DNA from: Verpa conica
Taxonomy: Eukaryota > Ascomycota > Pezizomycetes > Pezizales > Morchellaceae
Assembly: GCA_033030425.1 (NCBI GenBank)
Contig: JAUFSD010000002.1
Coordinates: 1,984,001-2,048,000, forward strand
Length of the DNA: 64,000 nucleotides
Reading direction: 5' to 3'
Below the pieces are notes generated by a model. The model saw nothing but the letters and a program-made list of their open reading frames with translations, was not told the DNA's origin and did not search any database. The position numbers were made by a program, and so were the translations under genes. This document shows positions 50,804 to 59,905 of this stretch, piece by piece; within the stretch, counting starts at the first letter, position 1; each line of letters begins with the position of its first letter.

Positions 50804-51548
50804 TCAAGTAGATGACCGGCAAAACTTGAGTAGCATCTTACAATTCGCGATGACCTCACCATTTGGAGGCACTTCTTCCCAGGTTTTCCTTTCAATGATC
50901 GATGTCCCACCAGTAGTTGTATTTTTAATAACGACTTGTCCGCTATAGTACTGAGACTCTACGTAGAGCAGTTTTTCGCGAAATAAATATTCTCCAGCAG
51001 GTGTAACGCATAGAGCTGTAAGAAAGATTGTCATTAAAATGCCTATATATAGGGAGAGATTTTGAAGGTGTCTTGGTGAATATACCCGAGTATCCTATAA
51101 CCCCCTCACAGCCTATCGCAAGTATCGAATCCACGGCCTTTTCAACGTCCTTCAAGCAGTATTCACCAAACCCCCCATCCTTACTCCAGCTCCGTTCCCA
51201 GGTCTCAAACCGTTCAATATGCCAAAAGTGTAGCCCTACATATTCTCTAGTTTGCGAGCTGGAAGATGACCAAAGGTGTTCCGGGGTAATGTCCCACTCC
51301 TTTAGGTCTCCTTGGATCAGGGATTTCCAATGTTGCGATAGTAGAGGAAGAACTATACAAATTCCACAGGGCAGGTTTGTGCTTAGCGTAGGAACATATT
51401 TCAGGGATAGGTACGGTGCCGCATCTGTCCATGATGAAAGGGTAGAGAGGGTGAGAGGCGAAGGATAGAGTGACGTATCAGCACTGAGTAGACGAGGGAG
51501 ATCGGAGGAATCTAGAGGTACAAGATATGGTGGCATTGTATCGTTCAA
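50804..51548 (-). CDS. possible GNAT-fold acyltransferase-like protein
   Basis: Two minus-strand exons, 51086-51548 and 50804-51015, join across a 70-nt intron (GTATAT..TTACAG) in phase to give 224 aa. Features include an N-terminal Leu/Ser/Pro-rich stretch, GICIVLPLL, YVGLHFWHIERFETW, and a C-terminal GYSALCVTPAGEYLFREKL across the splice. The last segment resembles the VTPAG...LF turn and helix at the end of GNAT N-acetyltransferase-like fungal proteins, but the acetyl-CoA loop (R/Q-x2-G-x-G/A) is not seen, so the assignment is tentative. Both exons are open, unlike the decayed flavoenzyme genes on either side. The transposon at 51871 is inserted about 320 bp upstream of the start codon, likely in the promoter. 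Confidence 0.5.
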
Positions 51549-51861
51549 TGGTACTTACCATTTAAGTTTTGATGTTGTGGAGTACGCTGTTGCCATACAA
51601 CCGCACTAGTAATAAACCTAGCCCTAGTAAGTTGAAATTCGCAAGGTCCCGTGTATTTAGTGGGGCATTCGAAAAACAGTTACTAAGCCACTTAGTCTTG
51701 CTACTATATGTAAATATAGGCCATTAGTTTATGGAGAATAAAGAGTCTCCTTTGGGGATGGGTTTTGTTGGCACAATATATAACTGATTACATATGCGAA
51801 TTTCTAGTTCGCTAATTTTTACATTTTAATTTTATTCTTACGGTCTATTACTACATGAATA

Positions 51862-51870
51862 TACTAATAA
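51862..51870. repeat. left target duplication of the MULE
   Basis: TACTAATAA, repeated exactly at 56425-56433 on the other side of the element. A 9-bp duplication is characteristic of Mutator-like elements. Confidence 0.9.
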
Positions 51871-51950
51871 CGGCAAACGTGCAGAATGACACGGCCCGGG
51901 CGTGACACGGTCCAGAATGACACACGCATGCAGAATGACACGCAGTAACT
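51871..51950 (+). repeat. MULE left terminal inverted repeat
   Basis: About 80 bp, nearly identical to the complement of 56347-56424. It contains three CAGAATGACAC units starting at 51882, 51913 and 51931, and a GGCCCGGGC palindromic core that is slightly altered in the right-hand copy. Confidence 0.9.
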
Positions 51951-52003
51951 GTGACTATAGAAATTTTTTATTCAGAATGAAAATGGCCCGCAATTAGCTA
52001 CAG

Positions 52004-53805
52004 TCAGATATTACCGAAATTAATAACAGGTGGAAGTCGGCATGTTGATTGCTTATGTCCAACCTGTCTGCACCGTGTACATCTTTGAGGAGCTTGATCT
52101 GGTACAACCGGAAGTGCCAATCCTTCTTTAGGAGTCCAACGCTTTTTACCCCCGCCTACAGTCTCTCCAGCTCTTTTTCTAACAGTACGGGGTCGGCCTC
52201 GAGGTTTTTGTAGTGCAGGAGGATAACATTGATTCGAAAAACTGAGGTTTGATATATCTACTGGACGGATATTGAGTTGATATGTTGCTTGATATGTTGT
52301 TTGGAGAAACCGGTCTGGAAGGAAGTAAGTGCTTTTTAAGCTTTGCAATACATGCAATAGCATGACCACAAGGTATTCCATTTTCTTGATACCGGCCACA
52401 AGTGCATGTAGCAGACCATAAATCCACAATATATTTCTTTTTGGAAAAACTAGTTACTACTCCATTTGTAGTATCAGACATTTGTACCATTCGCTGTGGA
52501 GCATATTGTGTAGAATCACGAAGAAGATCAATTGCGTATTTTGTATATTTTTCTCCACTCTCAATAGCTCTTGTTGCTTCTTGAAAGCGATGGAACCGGC
52601 GATCCATTGATTTATTCCATATTTCGTTAAGCAGTTCTAAACAGGAGAGTTTTCGTTCGGTTTGAAGTGTTGCATTAACTGATTCGACAATATTGGAGGT
52701 TTTATGGCCATGACGACAGGCAGACATATATGGTGCAGCCCATAGCTTTTTGTCTATTTTTTCCACATATTCCCAAGCCTTTTTATTTGTCTCTTTCAAG
52801 CTTTTAAGACTTTCAAGGGGACAGCGTGAGAACAGCGTAACCACAGGACACAACTAACTTAATGGCAAGGCAACTATCCGTTGCAAGCAAAATACCAAGA
52901 GTTTGTGATGTAGTCACAGTGGGTTCAGCGATCGCGTAGCGATGTAATAGTAGAGAGGCAGCGAGAAGAAGAAGCTTCTATTAAATCTAACTGAAGAGAC
53001 GTTGCGTAAAGAAAGAAGAAGAAGAACTATTACAGAGGGGGAGCGATGCTCTCTTTTTATACCCCAAATCCTACTTGTACAATGCCCTTGTTCTCACCCT
53101 TAACACCTGTTACCCTACCCTCCTTGTATGAGTCACGACAAGACTCACCCTGGCATCCCTGACTACTCCGTGAAAAAGACCTTCTTCCAAAGCGTCATGA
53201 GTTAACATATACGCCAAAGATATGAAAGCAGTACGAGCTGCTAAACCAAATATTTTCTGGATATTCCCTGCTATGTGAATAACACAATATGCACGGCCTG
53301 CCAATGATATCTCTTCATCAGCTGCATATAATCCTTTATCTCGATCGCTAATAATTGTGGTAGATGGATGATTGATTGTAGGGATTGCAGTTTTGAGATT
53401 GCTAAGGAAATAGCGCCAGGAAGACTCATTTTCACTCTCCACAAGTGCCCAAGCAAGTAACTCAATATGGTTATTTGCATCAATTGTAACCGCTAATAGT
53501 AAAATTTGAGTAAAAGAGGTTTTCATAAATGTTCCATCAATTGCCACCAATCGTCGACAGTGAATAAATGAAGTAATACTTGTAGAAGGACAGATAAAAA
53601 GACGCTGGAACTTTTGAGTTGTTGGGTCAATAGACAGATTATAGTAGGTTCCTGGATTGGCTTCAACGAGTGCTGTAAAATATGCTGGAAGCTGTTGAAA
53701 CTGATGAAATTGTCCTAAAAGATTGTCATTGAGAAATGCGTGCTTTGCCTTTTGGGCTGCTTGATAGTCAATAACTTTGTTAAACTTAAGCAAGATAGCA
53801 TCCAT
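52004..53805 (-). pseudogene. MULE transposase gene, interrupted
   Basis: Reading from 53805, the first part (to about 53141) has the MULE catalytic core: RRLVAIDGTFMK (first Asp), LLLAVTIDANNHIELLAWALVE, TIISDRDKGLYAA (second Asp) and YCVIHIAGN (C-x2-H). After a 329-bp insertion the frame resumes at 52811 with ETNKKAWEYVEKIDKKLW, SNIVESVNATL and a SWIM zinc finger (TCTCGRYQENGIPCGH). Near 52330 a one-base frameshift leads into the last part, with an AT-hook-like PRGRPRTVRKR and a CCHC zinc knuckle (CTRCRQVGHKQSTC), ending at 52004. Removing the insertion plus one duplication copy (334 bp) restores the reading frame across that junction. The usual N-terminal FLYWCH or MuDR-type domain was not found. 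Confidence 0.88.
52812..53140 (-). mobile_element. LTR-like insertion in the transposase, 329 bp
   Basis: AGACT lies immediately on both sides (52807-52811 and 53141-53145). On the minus strand the insert starts TGTCGTGACTC and carries GGGTATAAAAAGAG, a TATA-like box, followed by a T/C-rich TTCTTCTTCTTTC tract, as in the promoter region of LTRs. The far end reads CTTGAA, so the canonical terminal CA is changed to AA. The flanks rejoin in frame once it is removed. It is probably a solo LTR; its sequence is unrelated to the LTR at 55908. Confidence 0.65.
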
Positions 53806-55902
53806 AATAGCTCGAGGTTTTGTCTCAACAGTTACTACTATTTGAAGAAAGAATGCGCTGATAAAGAACTAAATTAAAAAACTTAAAATACAGAACAAAA
53901 CCACAGTGTGACGATTTAACCATTGTCATGACTAGTCTCAAGTACCTCTACATATAGAGACTCCTAAATATCTCCCTTGAGGCATAGGACTAGCTATCCC
54001 ATTCCGGTCAATAGATACTAAGGAAAGTCATTACTATGATAGCCCGATCCCTAAGCGAGCCGGCAAGCTCCTAGGACGGAGCGAAGCTCACCGTCGTCGG
54101 TATGCGACAGAGACCAGAGTAATGCGTCTGTAGCTTAGAGCTACAAGAGATACTAGTGCAATGAGACTGAAGCAGTTACCTCCATGAACAGAGTTAAGCT
54201 CCTGTTCCTCTAGGAGGAATAATAACAGCTTCGCTGATGGCCAATCTTATGGGAGGCCGAGAGCCATGAAACGAGAACAAAGCTATGCTTAGTAGTTAGG
54301 GCCGCCAGCAAAATAAATAATTAACCTGGCGGCGTCACGAATCGAACCATAGGGGGCTAGGCCTTGTGCGTCGCCCTAAGGTCCTTATGGATCAAGATTA
54401 CCTCTCCGCCACGACCCCAGGTTGGACTAGGAACGTGGGAAAGGAATCTAAGCAACGGCAGGAATCACCAGTGGGTTACCCTACCTAGGGGACTCTGTGT
54501 TTCTAACACCCCCGAGGCGCCCCACTGTGCCACCCGCCGTTTGCAGAGGGGGCCCCCCTGAGTTGCTGATTCCCTAACAAAAAGACAAGTTTTGGACCCC
54601 AAAAATAACCCCAAAACCGTCAGGAAAATTTGTCCAACCGAACCAAACTCGGAGGGTATATGGGGGACAGTGCTGCGAATCCATAGGTGCAATCGGATTT
54701 GAAATCGGACCATTTTAGCAATAGTTACAGAGCTTTTAGTAACCAACGCTTTTTAGTCGCTAGTCTATCGACCCCGCTAGTTCTTAGGGGCGCTCTAGAC
54801 TCAGTTGATTTCCAAGCGCGGAGGAATTGTTCCCCCGCTTCTTGGCAGCTTGCTCGCAATCAAAATCATAGCTTAAACCCGTCCTTCCCCCAAGACAATC
54901 ATTCTTGCTAGTCAACGAACAACCGTTGTTCTAAGACCCTCATACTCTTTGCTAAAGACGTTTGTCTTCCCCTGGGAAGCAGAGCCTTTTAAAGTCTTTA
55001 GTTATCTATCCATTAAATCCTTATTCCTGTTTTGCCTAGAGACTGTCGACCTTCCGTGTTGACGAGCGGTTCTAAGCCTCGCTGCTGAAGCTTCTCGTCA
55101 GAAAGGGAGGTTGTTGGTTTTTTTTGGTACGGCAGTACTCCCCTGGGAGTGCCCCCGTTACACACAGAACTTATATAGCCAAAGAAAATTTGTAAATAAC
55201 AGTTACCCGGTTAGCCAACCGGCACAATAAACTATCCGATACCAGTCCGGGTAATCAGAGCAGATTCATCCGTCGGTCAAATAGTTGCACCGTAAGTCCG
55301 TTGTCCTCAGTTACCTAAATAGGCAAGTGAGGCCGGTATCATAGTGACAACCACTTGGCGAGTGACAAAATTTCAACACTATTGTCTCTGGTAAAACACG
55401 CATAATCCATTTATGTCCACTCGAAATTGCCCTATTGACATTCAAGGTTCCAAAGCATGAATGATCTGGCCGGCATACTCCAATAACCACACTTTGTTTT
55501 TCCTTGCACCAATATGCTCTAACGTAAAAGGAACAGTCTGATTGACGGCATGTAAAGATTACTCAAGCCCTATAGATTCATAGTTAGTATTCTTCACCAT
55601 TGAGTTTATTACTCATTAGGTCAAACTTACTTTGCTGAACTTTTTGTCTTTGGTGTAAATTTATCTGCAATTGCCCAATCCTGAACCGCTTGCTTGAATT
55701 CTTCCATCAATCCAAATAGCTAGCCCTCTTGAAAGCTGGCAGCACTGGCAACGCAGCCAGTACTACCAACTTGTACTGAACCGCTCATCCTTACTGTACA
55801 GGTAACACAGTAGTGATAGGTTGATAGGGCTTAAGCCCAAGGTGATAGAGTTGACAAAATTGATAGAATTGAAGCCGTGGCTGATGGGGAGTTGATGGGA
55901 GT
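53806..55902. other. non-coding half of the MULE
   Basis: There is no open frame above 95 codons and no recognised domain. It contains GC-rich blocks (54050-54300 and 54540-55160), a tRNA-like inverted structure at 54323-54423, and an 8-bp hairpin GCCGCCAG/CTGGCGGC at 54301-54333. It is longer than needed for a transposon end, so it may be captured host DNA or further nested repeats. Confidence 0.5.
54323..54423 (-). other. tRNA-like sequence with A- and B-box words
   Basis: On the minus strand, TGGCGGAGAGG matches a pol III A box and GGTTCGATTC a B box, about 50 bp apart. The outer ends AACCTGG.GG.GTC and its inverted copy can pair. A proper tRNA cloverleaf cannot be completed, because the T stem and D stem mismatch. 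It may be a degenerate tRNA or the head of a tRNA-derived SINE. Confidence is low. Confidence 0.3.
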
Positions 55903-55907
55903 TGATG

Positions 55908-56268
55908 TGTAAAAACCGATCACCTATTGGGGAACAGCAGGCGATAATCACGAGGCAGAACTAGTATCGAGAGACTAGGAACTCAGAGACAAGGTAGGTA
56001 TGGTAACAATATAAGTTGTTGCGTGAAGAACTAACTAACTGACAAAGATGCGTCCCTTTTATACCCTTTTCTGGAGGGACGCTGAGATCAACAATGAGAC
56101 AATATGAGACTGAAGGAGCGACCTCCTTCTACATGAAACTATAGACGTCTCGTCCTGCGAGGCGTACTTCTTTACATGACCAATGATAACAGGAATCCTA
56201 CGAGATATGAAACAATACATGAAACAAGGAGATGAACAAGGCAGACTAGGAAATGAGTGTTCTTGACA
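55908..56268 (+). mobile_element. solo LTR, 361 bp, nested in the MULE
   Basis: The segment starts TGTAAAAACC and ends TTCTTGACA (canonical TG...CA) and is flanked by 5-bp duplications TGATG at 55903-55907 and 56269-56273. A TATA-like CTTTTATACCC lies at about 56056. The host sequence on both sides is a GGGAGTTGATG repeat, so the duplication must be judged with care, but the TG/CA ends and length fit a solo LTR. No internal retrotransposon sequence adjoins. Confidence 0.7.
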
Positions 56269-56346
56269 TGATGGGAGTTGATGGGAGTTGATGGATCAAT
56301 ATGGTTGGTGGGGTTGGTGGGGTTGAGGCTGATTGAGTTTACTTCT

Positions 56347-56424
56347 AGTTACTGCGTGCTATTCTGCATGTGTGTCATTCTGGACCGTGTCACGCCCGGG
56401 TCGTGTCATTCTGCACGTTTGCCG
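56347..56424 (-). repeat. MULE right terminal inverted repeat
   Basis: 78 bp, the complement of the left end, followed directly by the second TACTAATAA copy at 56425-56433. Relative to the left copy one CAGAATGACAC unit is altered (AATAGCAC). Confidence 0.9.
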
Positions 56425-56433
56425 TACTAATAA

Positions 56434-57242
56434 TTGGTGAATAGTTTCGACTAAGGTAAGTTTGTTGAGTTTGTAGCCGGTATATACTAGGTCGTGGGAT
56501 TCTTGAGTTCCTATATATAGTATATACAGTATAAAAAAAACGGGGTGAATTTACTGCCATAGCACTATAGAATTTAGTCACAAATACCGAATTAAATCAG
56601 TAATTGAGGTATATTACTGTACTAATACCGTATTTCTCCCATATAACTAGCGTATTTGCGGGAGCACCGTACTGGTCCCTCCCCTCTTTTTGGTACTGTA
56701 TATCGCTGCTCATGGATGTTTTTGCCAAGCACATGAGAGAAAGATGATGGTATCACGACAGTGTGCGGATCCCAAGGCTCTAAGCAGTTGATACCGCAAG
56801 AGTTACATATACGCGATTAACTGATTGTAGGTAGTGGGTTCTATTGATTTTTATTTGTGGGATTAGTCTAGGAAAATCAATGATTAATTGGTTCATGACT
56901 CGTGAGTATATGTAACTGCGCAGTCTACTTATGAGTGGAAAGCGAGTGCATCCTAGCCCGAAGCCGAGGGTAACGCATAGGTAGGTCACCCGACACTTTA
57001 GTCTAGCTTGTTTAAAACGGCTACCACTACCACTACTCTAGCCTAGCTTAGGCGACCTTCCTGTGAAGGAAACGCAAACTAAGGTTATTATAGTTAGCGG
57101 AGGTAAATATACCCACGAGACTAGTAGCTAGTGGTGTGTTGGCATGGTTACTGCAAAGGCGTTGATACTTCTGTATTTTGACAAGTTTTTTCTAACTATA
57201 GAGTTTATGTATAGCTCTCTAAGTTAATCAGACATCCAAGGG
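56434..57242. other. spacer between the MULE and the FMO relic
   Basis: AT-rich, with no supported gene. The N-terminal GxGxxG part of the FMO relic would be expected near the end of this stretch but is not recognisable. Confidence 0.45.
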
Positions 57243-58740
57243 CCATGGAGCCGTGACCAGATATACCCCAAGCCCATTTCGTAGTAGTCGTTTGTGTGAT
57301 TGAGTACTCTGATCTCCAACTGAAGCCCAACGAAGGTATTTCTAGGGAGTTCTTCCAGCGGAAGGATTGTTCAAGTACGTGCGAGCCTATGCTAAGAGGC
57401 TCGACCGTATCCGTCGTAGTAGCGAAGCTTATAAGATTTCTAAACCTGGAGACTCTGCCAGCTGGAGTGTATGAAGTAAAGTAAGTGACTCTTTTGACGA
57501 AGAACCTCTTCATTGCGATAAATTCGTTCTTGTGACAGGGCTGGCCATATAACCGAGCATCCCTTCCATAATAGATGATAAGTTCAAGCCTCGCACACTA
57601 AACATGAGCTCGTCGTATTACTAGAGGTTAACCGTATTATGGTTTACGTAGGTGGGAAGTCTGCGTGGGATGTAGCACTTGCATGGGACTTGGGATGGGG
57701 GCCTGCTCTAAAGCCAAGCCACGTGTTAACGTTTGGTTAAACTCCGATGGCATTCTTGGCAGTCAATAGGCCTCTAACTACCTATTCACGCGAAGACCGT
57801 TGGTGTAGGTTTCTACGCGGTGGGAAGAATAGGGCTATTGGCTTCAATGGGGTTTATTATCCAAAATCTTGAATAGGCCATTTGGCTATCGAACGAGCGA
57901 AAATTCGGAAAGATTGTGACTGGACGTTCTAGACCGGAGGCATGTATCTCCTAAATGGGACTGAAACTGGGATAGTGAAGGCTAATATAAATTTTAGTAT
58001 ATTTTGGGGAAACACGCTATTCTGTATTTTGACTAGGCTAGAGGTCTTGCCCATGATACACAAAGCGAGATGATTCCAAATCATTGGTTGGGTCAGAGGT
58101 ATTTTTGGCTAACGGCGAGAGTTTTCAAACGAATGTGATCATCTTTGCCACTGGGACGTATGCCAGCCGCAATTTTCCCACTCTGATGTAGCACGCCTCG
58201 CTCTTCCGGCCCGCAAAGAATGTTACCCCGGAGCGCCTAGGAAAAAAGTGGGATAATTTGGAGTATGAGGTAGAGACTAAAGTCAATGGTATACTCCCTC
58301 GGATAGCATCGCCATCACCCGCTTACAGAGCCCCATAGAGCCTCTTCTCTCTATAATTGCATCTTATAGCTAGAAATGTTTGGTAATAGCGATCGGTCAT
58401 TTGTTTTCGTTGGTGCTATAGGTGTTGCATATACAGCCATTGTATATGAGGTTCATGCGCTGTGAACAGTGGCCTTGATAACCGGAAACCTGGATCTCAG
58501 GCTGTAGGTTGAAGACGAGGTAGTATTTTTGAATGTGTCGCTCGAGAAGCGGTACCTCACAACTAGTTAGAAAATATTATATTATAGGAATTTCTGCCGG
58601 TAGGTCTTGAAACTTGAATACCAAATAGGTTTAACCTGGAGAAAGGCGCTTGATGTTAAATGGACTGTTTCTTGCAGGTGATTGATGTAATGCTAAGGAG
58701 CTTTGCGTCAACAACAGCCGTGAGGGTGGAGCTATGAATC
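57243..58740 (+). pseudogene. decayed fungal flavin-containing monooxygenase (FMO/BVMO type)
   Basis: Pieces in all three plus-strand frames follow the family order. They are PWSRDQIYPKPIS (57243), IEYSDLQLKP and GISREFFQR (about 57298-57360), YVRAYAKRLDRIRR (about 57375), GHITEHP with DDKFKPRTL (about 57545-57600), YVGGKSAWDVALAWD (about 57647-57690, the NADPH-binding GGG.S..D.A motif), and ESFQTNVIIFATGTYASRNFP (about 58120-58180, the FATG motif). After these come KKWDNLEYEVETKVNGILPR, DRSFVFVGAIGVAYTAIVYEVHAL (58391-58465), ITGNLDL, and a last piece VIDVMLRSF (about 58679) behind a good acceptor. Multiple stops and shifts make it non-functional. Intact relatives insert oxygen into small metabolites using FAD and NADPH, often within biosynthetic clusters. 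Confidence 0.85.
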
Positions 58741-59905
58741 TTTACCGGCCAACAGACTATTGTGGGCTAGTAGATGAATAGAAAGCAACTCGTGGGATTT
58801 GACTGCATTTGTTTTGTTCTGTTTGCTGAATCGAGCGCGGGCTGTAAGCGCACATAATAATTGATGAGATCCCATTACTTCAATCACCACATACCTTTGA
58901 TAAGGATCCTCTGAATCTTGAAATCAATGGTGAGAGCTCCCCTATCTAGGAGTTTTTGCTGGGCGCATTGCACTCCTTACATAGGTTCGAGCGAATGATG
59001 ATCTGATGTTTGAGGGGGGGACCATCGGAGTCAGTCCAGTCTGTGGAGTGGGTCAAGTCTAGATACATGTAGTAACCCCACTCCTTCGGTGAATTATTGG
59101 TGCAGCTCTGTGGCACGAACGGCATTTGTTTCGAACCGGTAGAGAAACCGAGGTCGAGGGTTAATAAATATGGTACTTATATGTAGTACATACCGTTAGC
59201 ACTTGGAAACCCCCGGCTGTCGAGAGAAGTACATACATGTGGTCTACTTCAGGTGCGCAGCCTTAGTGAGAATCCACGAGTAAATATCGTTCTTGGATTG
59301 AGGTTCACCTCTATAATCCAATTGGTAGTCTTCCAGTCGCATGACTCCCTGGCCTTTGCACCAGCTATACGAGTAAGTGCTACATGTATATATCTGCATT
59401 TCCACAATCCACTGTCATAGACGAGATCGAGCTGACGGTCAAGTACTCCGCGACTGACGTGACATTAGAATCCGTTACATGTCCTCTCCATATGCATCGG
59501 TAATGTTTCCCCACTTTTTCGTATGACCCGCGGGATGCGAGGGTATTTTTTGGATGCGCACACATACATGCGGTGACCTACTCTATATATGCGGCAGGTG
59601 GGATGGGAACAGGTCTAGCCTCAAGGCGGCTCTGCGCGGATCACCATTACTAGCGTAGTCGCGGCTGATATGGAAAACGCCCCAACCGACTCCCCAACGT
59701 CAAGCTTCTTCATTTTCAACTTTCTATCAGACCTCATCATCATCCTCTCTGGTCCTCCCTCCTTTCACTCTTCTCTCAGCTGCTAACCGTCAGGGACTAT
59801 CATTCAACTTCCATCTTCATTCACCCACCCTCACCCTCACCCCTCGGCTTCATCTCCATCCTCACCACACCCCCTCCTGGGCTGCCCGGGTTAAAAATCA
59901 CCGCT
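58741..59905. other. upstream region of the Zn2Cys6 gene
   Basis: No supported gene. From about 59700 the plus strand is C/T-rich (CTCACCCTCACCC, TCCATCCTCACC), a typical fungal 5' leader, ending just before the ATG at 59906. Confidence 0.5.

Larger units (their letters stand above)
51871..56424 (-). mobile_element. Mutator-like element (MULE), 4,554 bp, with nested insertions
   Basis: Terminal inverted repeats run from 51871-51950 and 56347-56424. They differ by one G/A substitution, one 2-bp indel and one GA/AG swap. Both ends start CGGCAAACGTGCAG. The element is flanked by a perfect 9-bp duplication, TACTAATAA. Each end contains three copies of CAGAATGACAC (left: 51882, 51913, 51931) plus further TGACAC words, plausible transposase-binding sites. 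The minus strand carries a MULE transposase with SWIM and zinc-knuckle motifs. That gene is damaged by an insertion and a frameshift, so this copy is not autonomous now. The other half (53.8-56.3 kb) is non-coding and holds a solo LTR and a tRNA-like sequence. Confidence 0.92.
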
